Assembly (NCBI RefSeq): GCF_020379485.1
Contig: NW_026016894.1
Coordinates: 1 to 64,000 of the forward strand
Length of the DNA stretch: 64,000 bases
Source of the DNA: Brassica napus
Taxonomy: Eukaryota; Streptophyta; Magnoliopsida; Brassicales; Brassicaceae
Direction of reading: 5' to 3'
The notes below the pieces were generated by a model, which saw only the letters and a list, made by a program, of their open reading frames with translations, had not been told where the DNA came from and ran no database searches. The position numbers and the translations under genes are program-made. Positions 22,907-33,404 of this stretch are shown piece by piece. The stretch's first letter is position 1. The number at the start of each line of letters is the position of its first letter.

Positions 22907-25505
22907 GACTGATCTTCGTTTGACTCCTGGGACATTCCAATCCCAAGGCCTTCTAGTATCTGTCTCAAGCTTGTAGCCCTATCTGAAGGTTGTGACAGAT
23001 CCTCCAGCTCTTTCCAATCTTTGTCCTCATAGTAGCTCTTCTCTTCAAAGAACTTGACATCTCTAGATACAAGTACCCTTCTTGTTTCTGGAACAAAGCA
23101 CTTGTATCCCTTCTGTGTAGTTGAGTATCCTATCATCATAGCCTTGATACTCTTTGCTTCCAGCTTGTTTCTTATCTCTCCCGGGACAAGAACATAGCTT
23201 ATACACCCAAAGACTCTTAGGTGATCTAGTACCGGCTTGTTGTTGTTGAGAACTTCAAATGGGGCTTTATCTTCTAAGATCCTGGTTGGTATCCTATTGA
23301 TTAGGTAGCAAGCAGTAATCACAGCATCACTCCAAAATCTCTTTGGCACACTCATCTGAAACATCATTGATCTAGCCACTTCCATAAGATGTCTATTCTT
23401 TCTTTCAGCCACTCCATTCTGTTGAGGCGTGTAAGGGCAACTTGTTTGATGAAGTATCCCATGTTGAGCTAGATGGTTCTTGAATGCATTGCCAGTATAC
23501 TCTCCACCATTATCAGACCTGAAAATCTTAATCTTGGCATTATACTGGTTAGAAACATATGATTGAAAGTTTTTAAATGCATCAAGAACCCTATCTTTTG
23601 TTTTGATTAGTGTTATCCAGGTGTATTTAGATTTTTCATCTATAAATGTGACAAAGTACTTGTAATTATCTCTAGATAGGCAGGGAGCAGTCCATACATC
23701 AGAATGAATAAGATCAAAGCATTTATCATAGATAGTAGTGGACCTCTTGAACACAGTCTTACAATGTTTTCCCAAAATACAAGCTTCACAATCATTATTT
23801 TTAAACATGACACCTGGTAACATTAAGCTCAAGGCTCTAACATGTGGATGTCCTAGCCTAGAATGCCATAATGCACCCCTACTTAACACAGAACTCAACA
23901 AGCAACTAGAACTAGAAATACGGGAAATGTCTTCAAGTAAATAAAGGTCTCCTTTGGTTACTCCTTGCCCAATCAACTTACTGCTTTCAATATCCTGAAA
24001 TTTCACATCATTAGGACTGAAAATAACATTGCATTGAAGATCATTGGTACATCTCTTAACAAATAATAGATTAGAAGTAAACTCAGGCATGTATAAGGCT
24101 TTAGAATCCTTATTAAACAGTTTCAAGTCCCCTACACCTCTAATAGGAATTCTATCACCATTTGCAATCATTACATGTCCATGAGCAGGTTCTATATTCT
24201 TTATAAGACTATCATCACTAATCATATGATGTGAAGCACCTGAATCAATAATCAAAGGTTTTATTCCTTGAGCAATGTGATTTCTAGGTGTTTCACTTAC
24301 CAATTTCAATTTACTAATGAGATCAAGCAATGTGAATTCATTTCTAGGCATTCTATCAGCAGTAAAGGTCCTGTATGAGTCAGATTCAATCCTCATATTA
24401 TCAAGGTTCTCTAGCAACTTATCACAAGTTCTAGGTAACACATGAGCAGCATAAGAATAACCAAGAGTGTTTCTGAGTGTGTTACCAGACTCCTTGAGAG
24501 CTTTGATCAGGGCGTCAATGTCAGACTTCCTAATCACCTCATGCTCCATGTTCTTCCCTACTCCTTGATGGTGAGGGGCTACGGCTCTTCCTCCACTTTC
24601 ACCCGCATGATCCAATGAACCAGCTCCTGATGTGCCGGCTTCACTAGTCTCTGCAGAAAGGTGAGCTCGTCCCTCCCTCTCCTTGTTGAACTTGGCTGGC
24701 TTCAAATGAGGGTGTAGGATCCAGCACTGACTCCTCTTATGCCCCGGCTTCTTGCAATGATCACAGTTGCCACTGAACTTCCTTTCCTCTCCACGGTAAG
24801 CAGCTTTGTTTGCTTGGATTGCCTCAGCCTTGTTGGAAAGGGCCACATCCCCTTTTCCCCCAAACAAGCCGAGAGTCCCTTCTTCCTTTTGAAGCTGTGC
24901 ACACACTTCCTCCATAGATGGAAGGTTTGGAGACCTTAGGATATGCTTAATAACATCACCAAAGGCCGGATTCAACGTCAACATCAAACCAAACACTTGA
25001 TCTTGTTCCCGCCTCTCCATGAGCGTCTCTTGATCAATGGTGCTTGGCCTCAAGGTCTCTAGCTCAGACCAGAGTGACCTGTACTTTCCCAAGTGCTTAG
25101 AGAACTCCTCCTCTTCTTGCGCAAGGTTGTTGATGGCTCTCTTGAGCTCAAACACCCGGCTTAGGTTGGTAGTGTTCCCAAACGTCTTCAGGAGGGTTTC
25201 CCACAGGTGTTTAGGAGTCTCACAGTAGCTGTAGGCATCTAGGAGATGGACTTCAAGGGATCCTTGTAGTACTGAGAGCACCATCAAGTCTTCTTGAATC
25301 CATTTCTTCTCGGCAGCAGCAACTTGATCTCCATCACCTTCACCTCCTTCTCCTACTTTGGCCACTGGTTTAGGTGCCTCATCCGTGATGTGACTCCATA
25401 ACCCTAGCCTCCCAATGGCTGTCTTCACAAGCCTAGACCACAACAGGTAGTTCCCACTACCCTTCAAAGCAACAGGAACCGTAATGACCTTGTAGATTCC
25501 TCCAT
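22907..25505 (-). pseudogene. Element D gag-pol, 5' part: Gag, protease, integrase
   Basis: Minus strand, open from about 25467 to the F insertion. Gag begins YLLWSRLVKTAIGRLGLWSHI, contains DAYSYCETPKHLWETLLKTFG and ERREQDQVFGLM, and the knuckle CDHCKKPGHKRSQC. Protease has DSGASHHM. Integrase has LWHSRLGHPHVRALS, CEACILGKHC and the catalytic core (HSDVWTAPC, RSDNGGEY, NGVAERKNRHLME). The family-typical ATG (complement of 25503-25505) is out of frame with the body, so a small indel lies at the N-terminus; the first in-frame Met is within KGSGNYLLW. With the RT nonsense change and F, the element is inactive. Confidence 0.9.
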
Positions 25506-25587
25506 CTTGTTTAGTTTGATCCGAAAGAGAAAAGAAAATGAGTTTAGACTGAAGCTGAAGAACACTCGAAACCTCAATACCACAGCC

Positions 25588-25605
25588 AACCTGGCTCTGA
25601 TACCA
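25588..25605 (-). promoter_or_regulatory. Primer-binding site (tRNA-iMet), element D
   Basis: AACCTGGCTCTGATACCA on the plus strand, i.e. the tRNA-Met site read on the minus strand, touching the 5' LTR. Confidence 0.92.
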
Positions 25606-26185
25606 TGTGATTTTAGAGATGAGAACAGGTATTGAGAGTTTAGAAAGAGATTATGGTGAGATTAAGGGAAGATGGGATGATTTATGATATGTAAAAGAGA
25701 AACATGATGAACTAGAGAGAGATTATCATCAGATCGAGTTATCTTATTAATCAAGACAGAGTTTACAATATATAAGATCAGATACAAGGGTTTCAGAGAG
25801 ACTAAGCATGTGAGGTCAAGGATAAGGTTGCTTTAATTCAAACTTGATCCAATGGGAGCTGTCACATGTTTTAAGGCATCTTGGACCAGGTTCCTTTTGC
25901 CTTTACAGCCTGTTCCAGCCTGTGTGGATAAGACCCAGCTCCCTTAGCCATCCAAACGGTCATCTCTTCATGGTAAAATCCCCTTTGGCCGTTAACTCCT
26001 TTTACTCGGGTAAAAGATGACTTGGGCGAGTTATGGATCGACCATGGTCCGGATGGTACGGCCTGTATGGCCTTGTTCGGCCTGGTCGATCCCTAACCCA
26101 TCTTTTCCATTCCTTCACACCATCTCATCTCTTCTTCAACTCCTTAGGACATCTTCTCTCATATATTGATCAGCTCATTTCAACA
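25606..26185 (-). repeat. 5' LTR of element D
   Basis: 580 bp. TATA-like box on the minus strand at 25766-25775 and a TTGACCTCACATGCTT box at 25804-25819 (minus strand). Decayed GTAC cluster at 26055-26080. Right flank is the resumed integrase frame of C. Confidence 0.9.
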
Positions 26186-28217
26186 GAGACCATATATGCA
26201 AATTGTTTTGATCTTGTTCATTCTGATGTGTGGACAGCCCCGTGTATGTCTAGAGAAAACCAGAAGTACTTTGTGACATTCATAGATGAGAAGTCTAAAT
26301 ATACATGGATCACATTGCTGCCATCTAAGGATAGAGTGTTTGAAGCTTTTGTCAACTTCCAAGCATATGTAACTAACCATTACAACGCTACTGTGAAGGT
26401 ACTACGGTCTGATAATGGAGGAGAATACACCAGTCATGCTTTCAAGAATCATTTGGCTAAGCATGGGATAGTGCATCAGACCAGTTGTCCTTACACACCA
26501 CAGCAGAATGGGGTAGCTGAGAGGAAGAATAGACATCTGATGGAGGTGGCTAGATCCATGATGTACCATGCTAGTGTTCCAAAGAGGTTTTGGGGTGATG
26601 CTTCTTCAGACTGCATGCTATCTTATCAATCGGATTCCAACTAAGGTATTGCAGAATCTGTCTCCATTTGAGGTGCTGAACAAGAGCAAGCCACACATAG
26701 ATCATCTGCGTGTCTTTGGATGTCTATGTTATGTCTGGATTCCAGGAGAACAGAGAAACAAGTTGGAGGCAAAGAGCACTAAAGCAATGCTCATTGGGTA
26801 CTCAGTAACTCAGAAGGGGTACAAGTGCTATGATCCAGCAACCAGGAGAGTGTTGGTGTCTAGAGATGTTAAGTTCATAGAGACCAAGGGGTATTATGAA
26901 GAAAAGAATTGGAAAGACTTGGAAGATCTGTCTCAAGAACCAAGAAACATGGCAGAGAATCTGAGGAACATATTGGAAAGGCTTGGGGTAAACATGTCCC
27001 AGGATAAGGTTAGAGAACCTGAAAGAACAACTCCCCTTGATCATGAGGGGGGAATGAGTCTGAATCAGGAGTGCAAGAGCAGCACCAAGGGGATTCAGGT
27101 CATCATGATCAAGTGGTGACACAAGAAGTAGAGAATTTTCCTCAGGTCAGTGTGGATGAGCAAGGAGAGGTTCATGGTCAAGAGGAGGTGAGTGAGACAG
27201 AAACAGAGGTTCAAGCAGAGGTTCATACTGAGGAACAGGTTCAACCATTGAGGAGGAGCACACGGATAAAGAGGGATGCTTCCAACTGGGTAAACACGAG
27301 AGTGTACTACAATGCCCAGGCTGTGGAGCATCCTTCTCAAGCTGTGTGTTCCTTTGCTGAGTTTCCAGAGGAGCATCATGCCTTATGATTAGTCTGGATG
27401 AGAGTTATGTACCAAGGACTTATGAAGAAGCTATGTTAGACAAGGAATGGAAAGAATCAGTGGGAGCTGAAGCAGGTGCTATGATCAAAAATGATACATG
27501 GTATGAGAGTGAGCTGCCTAAGGGAAAGAGGGCTGTATCTAGTAGATGGATCTTCACAATCAAGTATCTAGCAAATGGACAGATTGATAGGAAGAAGACC
27601 AGATTGGTTGCAAGAGGGTTTACACAGACCTATGGAGAGGATTACATTGATACCTTTGCACCAGTAGCTAAGCTACATACAGTTCGGATTGTGTTGTCCA
27701 TTGCAACAAACTTGGAGTGGGATTTGTGGCAGATGGATGTGAAGAATGCTTTCTTACAAGGTGAGCTAGAAGATGAGGTATACATGCTTCCTCCTCCTGG
27801 TCTTGAGCATCTAGTAAAACCAGGAAATGTTTTGAGATTGAAGAAGGCAATCTATGGGCTGAAGCAGTCTCCTAGAGCTTGGTACAGGAAGCTGAGTACA
27901 ACCCTGAATGGCAGAGGATTCAGGAAGTCTGAACTGGATCATACACTCTTCACTTTGGTTACTCCATCAGGGATCATTGTGATACTGGTATATGTGGATG
28001 ATTTGATTATCACAGGGAGTGATAAGGCTGGGATTAAAGCCACTAAAGAGTTCCTCAAGTCTGTGTTTGACATCAAAGATTTGGGAGAGATGAAGTATTT
28101 CTTGGGGATTGAGATATGCAGATCCAAGGAGGGTTGTTTATGTCTCAAAGGAAGTATACAATGGATATGCTAAAGGAGACTGATGTACTTGGAGGAAAGG
28201 TAGCAAAGACACCTCTT
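26186..28217 (+). pseudogene. Element C pol, middle part: integrase core, linker, first half of RT
   Basis: Continues C after D: NCFDLVHSDVWTAPC, RSDNGGEY and NGVAERKNRHLME (DDE triad), then the linker and RT from EEAMLDKEWKES to YVDD and GEMKYFLGIEICRSKEG. Compared with B it has a 1-bp insertion near 26600 (GATGCTTCTTCAG), and 1-bp deletions near 27050, near 27384 (GCCTTATG for GCCTTTATG) and near 28133 (GGGTTG for GGGTTTG). Element E interrupts it at 28217. Four frame breaks make it non-functional unless they are sequencing errors. Confidence 0.9.
28213..28217. repeat. Target-site duplication CTCTT (left) of element E
   Basis: Repeated at 34092-34096. C coding sequence (KTPL | EEGYKV in B) continues across. 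Confidence 0.92.
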
Positions 28218-28317
28218 TGTTGAAGAGTTGAGTATAAAGATGTGAAGCACAAAGGGGTTAAGGCTGAAGAGGGTGTGTTAAGCATTGGTGTGATGGGAGA
28301 GGTTCACAATGGCCTGA

Positions 28318-28353
28318 CCGTACAAGGCCGTACAAGGCCGTACGGTCCGTACA
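28318..28353 (+). promoter_or_regulatory. GTAC-box cluster in LTR of E
   Basis: Two CCGTACAAGG units about 10 bp apart, then CCGTACGG and CCGTACAC. CCGTACAA fits the core of the SPL/SBP-domain site. Copied in the 3' LTR at 33611-33646. Confidence 0.55.
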
Positions 28354-28639
28354 CATTCAGATGGGTGAAACCTCGACCACGGTCACAAGGAGTTACCCGA
28401 GTAACTCATGTGGAAAGGAGAGACTTTGGCTGATGGATCAGACCGTTGGAGGATAAGAAGAGGCGCGGCTTGACAGGCTGGCACAGCTGGAAAGGCAAGA
28501 GCATCTTGGTCCAAGATGCCGGATGCTCCAAGCGTGTGGAGAAGCTGATTGGCCGGTCCAAAGAAAGCTTATCTTCTCCTTGTTGACTTCACATGCTTAG
28601 CTTATTTCTTTGATTTCGAAAACCCTTATGATCTCACAC

Positions 28640-28647
28640 TATATATT
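28640..28647 (+). promoter_or_regulatory. TATA box of the E LTR
   Basis: TATATATT about 150 bp before the LTR end, followed by a pyrimidine-rich leader. Position typical of a copia U3/R boundary. Confidence 0.6.
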
Positions 28648-28797
28648 GTAACTCTTGTCATTAATAAGAAACACACAGTTCTGAGTTTATCTCTTGAAGT
28701 TCATACTCTCCTAAACATGATTCTAGTCTAATCTCTTCATAATCTCTCATTCTGGTCCTTAATCTTCTCTAAATCATTTCATTCTCTTAAACTTTCA

Positions 28798-28815
28798 TGG
28801 TATCAGAGCCAGGTT
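28798..28815 (+). promoter_or_regulatory. Primer-binding site (tRNA-iMet), element E
   Basis: TGGTATCAGAGCCAGGTT directly after the 5' LTR. Confidence 0.94.
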
Positions 28816-28888
28816 ACCCATTTCCTGGTTTCTAAATCTCAGTAATCTTCAGCTTCATTTCAATCACGGTTGGTCTTAAGCATTTGGA

Positions 28889-31800
28889 ATGGAAGAAAGC
28901 AAGAGCAAGGCTCTCTCGGTTGCGGTTACATTGAAGGGTGGTACTAACTACCTGTTGTGGTCTCGCTTGGTGAAGGCGGCAGTTGGGAGCAAGGGTTTAT
29001 GGAGCCATATCTCAGAGGGAGCTCCAAAACCAGTTGCTAAAGAAGGAGAAGGCGGTCAAGAGCTGATGGTGGTAGATCAAGAGAAGTGGGATCAAGATGA
29101 CCTGAAGGTGCTTACGGTACTACATGGATCACTTGAAGCTTCAATCTTGGAAGCCTACAGCTACTGTGAGACGCCAAAGGACCTGTGGGATACGCTCCAA
29201 AAGGTCTATGGTAACATCTCTAATCTGAGCCGTGTGTTTGAGTTGAAGGGATCAATCAACACGCTTGTGCAAGAAGAGGTGGAGTTTACTAAACACTTGG
29301 GAAAGTTCAGAGCCTTATGGTCTGAGCTAGAGATGCTGAGGCCTAACACCACTGATCAAGATGTTCTCATGGAGAGAAGAGAGCAGGATCAAGTGTTTGG
29401 GTTGTTGCTCACCTTGAACCCGGTCTACAATGATCTCATCAAACACATCTTGAGATCACCAAAGCTCCCTTCCATTGAAGATGTATGTGCGCAGATACAA
29501 AGAGAGGAGGGATCAGTTGGGTTGTTTGGAGGAAAGGGGGAGCTTACACTCGCAAATCAAGCTGATGCTATCCAAGCAAACAAAGCAGCTTACCGGACTG
29601 AGGAGGGAAGGTTTGGAGGGAAGTGTGATCATTGCAAGAAGCAGGGCCATAAGAGGAGCCAATGCTGGATTCTACACCCCCATCTCAAGCCCACCAAGTT
29701 CATGAAGGATAGAGAGGCAAGGGCGCATCTATCTGATGGAGCTAGTGAAGCTGGAACATCTGGAGCTGGACAGGCCATGCGAGAAGGTGAGGGGAAGGCC
29801 TTAACCACTCAGCACATTCCGGGGAAGAGCACTGATGGTGAGATGATAAGGAGATCAGACATTGATGCTCTTATCAAAGCTCTCAAGGAGAATGGTAACT
29901 GTATGAACACTCCTCTAGGATACTCTCTTGCCGCATCATACATAGATAGAACTCATGGTTATCTAAGTCATAACAGTGAGATGAATGATGCATCTAGATT
30001 TCTAAACAGCTTGAATGATTTGCCTAGAACCCTTGCTGCTAAAAATGTGATAAAACCCTTGATTGTAGATTCAGGTGCATCTCATCACATGATTAGTGAC
30101 ACTAGTCTTATTAAGGATATAGAACCTGCTTGTGGTAATGTGATGATTGCAAATGGTGATAGAATTGCAATTAAAGGGATAGGAAATCTAAATCTGTTTG
30201 ATAAGGAGTCTAAAGCTTTCTATATGCCTGAATTCACATCAAATTTATTATCTGTTAAAAGATGTACTACTGATTTACATTGTAATGTTATCTTTAGTCC
30301 TAATGATGTGAAGTTTCAGGATATTGACACAAGAAAGATGATTGGCAAGGGAGTTACCAAAGGAGAGCTTTATATGCTAGAAGACATAGCTCCCATTTCC
30401 AATTCAAGTTTCTCGTTTAGTTCTATTTCCAGTTTGAATAATGATGCATTATGGCATGCTAGATTAGGCCATCCACATGTTAGAGCTTTAAGCTTAATGT
30501 TACCAGGTGTCATGTTTAAAAATAATGAATGTGAAGCATGTATCTTGGGCAAACATTGTAAGACAGTCTTTAAAAACTCAACTACTATCTATGAGAAATG
30601 CTTTGATCTTGTGCATTCTGATGTTTGGACTGCTCCTTGCTTGTCTAGGGAAAATTATAAGTATTTTGTAACATTCATTGATGAAAAATCCAAATACACC
30701 TGGATAACACTCATTAAAACTAAGGATAGAGTTCTTGAAGCATTTAAAAACTTTCAAGCTTATGTTTCTAACCATTATAATGCCAAGCTTAAGATTTTCA
30801 GATCAGATAATGGTGGGGAATATACAAGCAATGCCTTCAAGCAACATCTAGCCTTACATGGAATCCTTCATCAAACTAGCTGTCCTTACACTCCACAACA
30901 AAATGGTGTGGCTGAGAGAAAGAACAGACATCTAATGGAGGTTGCAAGATCAATGATGTTTCAAACCAATGTCCCAAAGAGATTTTGGAGTGATGCTGTG
31001 ATCTCAGCCTGCTACTTGATCAACCGAATCCCTACAAGAGTCTTGGAAGATCACTCACCATTTGAAGTACTTAATAAGGTCAAGCCATTCCTAAGTCATT
31101 TGAGAGTGTTCGGAAGTCTATGTTATGTGCTGATTCCAGGAGACATGAGAAACAAGTTGGAGCCTAAGAGTACCAAAGCCATGTTTGTGGGGTACTCAAC
31201 AACACAAAGAGGATACAAATGCTTTGATCCGCAAACAAGAAGACTTTTAGTTTCAAGGGACGTTAAGTTCATAGAAACTAAAGGCTACTATGAAGAAAGG
31301 AGCTGGGAAGATCTGGAAGATCTAGCTCAACCATCTGATAAGGCCGCGAGTCTTAGGATGATCTTGGATGGTCTTGGGATCAATACAACCCAGGATCCAA
31401 AAGGGCGAGAAGCACCAGTTCAAAATGAAGCTGAAGACACATCCCATGCTGATCATGAAGGGGGAAACAAGTCTTGTACAGCTCATGAGAATGAAGGGAG
31501 CTCAAGTCCTGATCAACAAGGGATGCACAATGAAGATGCAACTGAAGGAAGAAGAGATCAGATGGAGATACAACCTGAAGAAAGGGAAGAGGTAGAGGTA
31601 CTGAATGAAACGGCTATAGAACCTGAGGTGGTCAGTGAGCCAATTATGGAGACAGTGCCATTGAGAAGAAGTACGAGAGTAAGGAAGGATCCATCTAACT
31701 GGACCAATACCAGAGTCTATTACAATGCTCAAGCCGTTTCACATCCTAGTCAAGCTGTCTGTTCATTTGCTGAGTTCCCAAACGAGCATTGTGCCTTTAT

Positions 31801-33373
31801 GACAAGTTTGGATGCAAGCTACATACCAAGGACATATGAGGAGGCAATGAAAGACAAAGAGTGGAGAAACTCAGTTGCGGATGAGGCTGATGCAATGGTT
31901 AAGAATGGAACCTGGTATGAGAGTGGGCTACCTAAAGGGAAGAAGGCAGTCTCATGTAAATGGATATTTACAATCAAGTATAGACCAGATGGGACGGTTG
32001 ATAGGAAGAAAACAAGGCTTGTGGCTAGAGGGTTCACACAGACATATGGAGAGGACTACATAGACACATTTGCTCCAGTAGCCAAGCTTCACACCATCCG
32101 GATCATCTTATCAATTGCCACTAACCTTGAATGGGGATTGTGGCAAATGGATGTGAAGAATGCATTTCTACAAGGAGAACTTGAAGATGAGGTGTATATG
32201 CAGCCTCCTCCGGGTCTTGAGAATCTTGTGAAGCCAGGGAATGTCTTAAGATTGAAGAAGGCTATCTATGGATTGAAGCAATCGCCTAGAGCCTGGTATC
32301 ACAAGCTGAGTACTACACTGAATGGAAAAGGCTTCAGGAAGTCTGAACTGGATCATACCTTGTTTACTCTAAACACAACCTCAGGTATCATCTGTCTATT
32401 GGTTTATGTTGATGACATTATCATTACTGGGAGTGATAAGGTTGGAATACAAGAAACCAAAGACTATCTCAAATCTGTGTTTGAGATTAAAGATCTTGGA
32501 GAGATGAAATACTTTCTTGGGATTGAGATTTGTAGATCCAAGGAAGGATTATTCATGTCCCAAAGAAAATATACACTTGATCTTTTGAAAGATGCAGGTA
32601 AACTTGGAGGACAAACCGCAAAAATGCCAATGGAGGATGGGTACAAAGTACCAAGAGAGGGGGAGCTTGAAGACAGCAAGCTGTTCCATGACCCTAAGCT
32701 TTATAGGAAGCTAGTAGGTAAGCTAATCTACCTAACAATCACACGTCCTGATATCTGCTTTGCTGTGAATCAGGTGAGCCAACACATGCAAGCTCCAAAG
32801 GATCACCATTGGAGAATGGTAGATAGAGTGCTGAGCTATCTCAACGGATCACCAGGCCAAGGAGTCTGGATGGGATGCAATAGGAGTACAGAAGTTGTTG
32901 GCTACTGTGATGCAGATTGGGCTGGAGATAGAGCAGACAGAAGATCCACAACCGGCTACTGCACCTTCATTGGAGGGAACCTTGTGACTTGGAAAAGCAA
33001 GAAGCAAAAGGTGGTCTCATGTTCTAGTGCGGAGGCAGAGTATAGAGCAATGCTGAAGCTCACTAATGAGTTGGTATGGATCAAGGGGATCTTGAAGCAC
33101 ATTGGGATTGAGCAAGTGGCGCCAATGACAATGCATTGTGATAACCAAGCCGCAATTCACATTGCCTCTAACTCAGTCTTCCACGAGAGAACCAAGCATA
33201 TTGAAGTGGATTGTCACAAGGTGAGGCAGATGATAGTCTTGGGAGTGATTCTGCCATGCTACACACGGAGTGAGGATCAACTTGCTGATGTGTTCACAAA
33301 AGCGGCAAGGATGAAGACAATGGAGTCCATCTACATCAGGTTGGGACTCATTGATCTTTCACCTAGGAGCTGA
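28889..33373 (+). CDS. Element E gag-pol polyprotein (intact, 1494 aa)
   Basis: Copia polyprotein in the order Gag, protease, integrase, RT, RNase H. Gag: LLWSRLVKAAVGSKGLWSHI near residue 30, EAYSYCETPKDLWDTLQKVYG, LGKFRALWSELEMLRP, zinc knuckle CDHCKKQGHKRSQC from about 247 then CWILHPHLKP. Protease DSGASHH at 394. Integrase zinc motif from H523 (WHARLGH) to CEACILGKHC; catalytic D578, D640 and E676 with 35 residues between the last two (DD35E). Acidic linker, then LRRSTRVRKDPSNWTNTRVYYNAQAV. RT YVDD at 1173-1176. RNase H D1341 (DADWAGD), SSAEAEY, DNQAAIHIA. ATG 28889 is the first after the primer site in good register. All catalytic motifs are present and there is no internal stop, so it could be functional. 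Confidence 0.95.
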   Translation: MEESKSKALSVAVTLKGGTNYLLWSRLVKAAVGSKGLWSHISEGAPKPVAKEGEGGQELMVVDQEKWDQDDLKVLTVLHGSLEASILEAYSYCETPKDLWDTLQKVYGNISNLSRVFELKGSINTLVQEEVEFTKHLGKFRALWSELEMLRPNTTDQDVLMERREQDQVFGLLLTLNPVYNDLIKHILRSPKLPSIEDVCAQIQREEGSVGLFGGKGELTLANQADAIQANKAAYRTEEGRFGGKCDHCKKQGHKRSQCWILHPHLKPTKFMKDREARAHLSDGASEAGTSGAGQAMREGEGKALTTQHIPGKSTDGEMIRRSDIDALIKALKENGNCMNTPLGYSLAASYIDRTHGYLSHNSEMNDASRFLNSLNDLPRTLAAKNVIKPLIVDSGASHHMISDTSLIKDIEPACGNVMIANGDRIAIKGIGNLNLFDKESKAFYMPEFTSNLLSVKRCTTDLHCNVIFSPNDVKFQDIDTRKMIGKGVTKGELYMLEDIAPISNSSFSFSSISSLNNDALWHARLGHPHVRALSLMLPGVMFKNNECEACILGKHCKTVFKNSTTIYEKCFDLVHSDVWTAPCLSRENYKYFVTFIDEKSKYTWITLIKTKDRVLEAFKNFQAYVSNHYNAKLKIFRSDNGGEYTSNAFKQHLALHGILHQTSCPYTPQQNGVAERKNRHLMEVARSMMFQTNVPKRFWSDAVISACYLINRIPTRVLEDHSPFEVLNKVKPFLSHLRVFGSLCYVLIPGDMRNKLEPKSTKAMFVGYSTTQRGYKCFDPQTRRLLVSRDVKFIETKGYYEERSWEDLEDLAQPSDKAASLRMILDGLGINTTQDPKGREAPVQNEAEDTSHADHEGGNKSCTAHENEGSSSPDQQGMHNEDATEGRRDQMEIQPEEREEVEVLNETAIEPEVVSEPIMETVPLRRSTRVRKDPSNWTNTRVYYNAQAVSHPSQAVCSFAEFPNEHCAFMTSLDASYIPRTYEEAMKDKEWRNSVADEADAMVKNGTWYESGLPKGKKAVSCKWIFTIKYRPDGTVDRKKTRLVARGFTQTYGEDYIDTFAPVAKLHTIRIILSIATNLEWGLWQMDVKNAFLQGELEDEVYMQPPPGLENLVKPGNVLRLKKAIYGLKQSPRAWYHKLSTTLNGKGFRKSELDHTLFTLNTTSGIICLLVYVDDIIITGSDKVGIQETKDYLKSVFEIKDLGEMKYFLGIEICRSKEGLFMSQRKYTLDLLKDAGKLGGQTAKMPMEDGYKVPREGELEDSKLFHDPKLYRKLVGKLIYLTITRPDICFAVNQVSQHMQAPKDHHWRMVDRVLSYLNGSPGQGVWMGCNRSTEVVGYCDADWAGDRADRRSTTGYCTFIGGNLVTWKSKKQKVVSCSSAEAEYRAMLKLTNELVWIKGILKHIGIEQVAPMTMHCDNQAAIHIASNSVFHERTKHIEVDCHKVRQMIVLGVILPCYTRSEDQLADVFTKAARMKTMESIYIRLGLIDLSPRS

Positions 33374-33404
33374 GCCCCTTACTATGAGGTCTTTACTCTT
33401 TTTC

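Larger units (their letters stand above)
16185..26185 (-). mobile_element. Ty1/copia element D (inside C)
   Basis: Minus-strand element with own DNA 16185-18830 and 22907-26185, interrupted by F. Both LTRs are 580 bp with about four differences seen. C sequence flanks it on both sides (integrase zinc motif left, catalytic core right), but the expected 5-bp TSD is not evident: left flank ATCAG, right flank GAGAC. Confidence 0.9.
28218..28797 (+). repeat. 5' LTR of element E
   Basis: TGTTGAAGAGTTG ... ACTTTCA, TG...CA. Order inside: GTAC cluster (28318-28353), TTGACTTCACATGCTT (28584-28599), TTTCGAAA (28615-28622), TATATATT box (28640-28647). Transcription probably starts shortly after the TATA box. 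Confidence 0.92.

Noticed and set aside
26033..26644. A 203-codon fusion of LTR D sequence to integrase as a new chimeric gene
   Set aside because: The first 50 codons are read-through of the D LTR; the integrase part is just element C resuming after D.
29625..29680. CCHC zinc finger as an independent host nucleic-acid-binding gene
   Set aside because: It is in frame within the gag-pol of E and sits where copia Gag has its knuckle.
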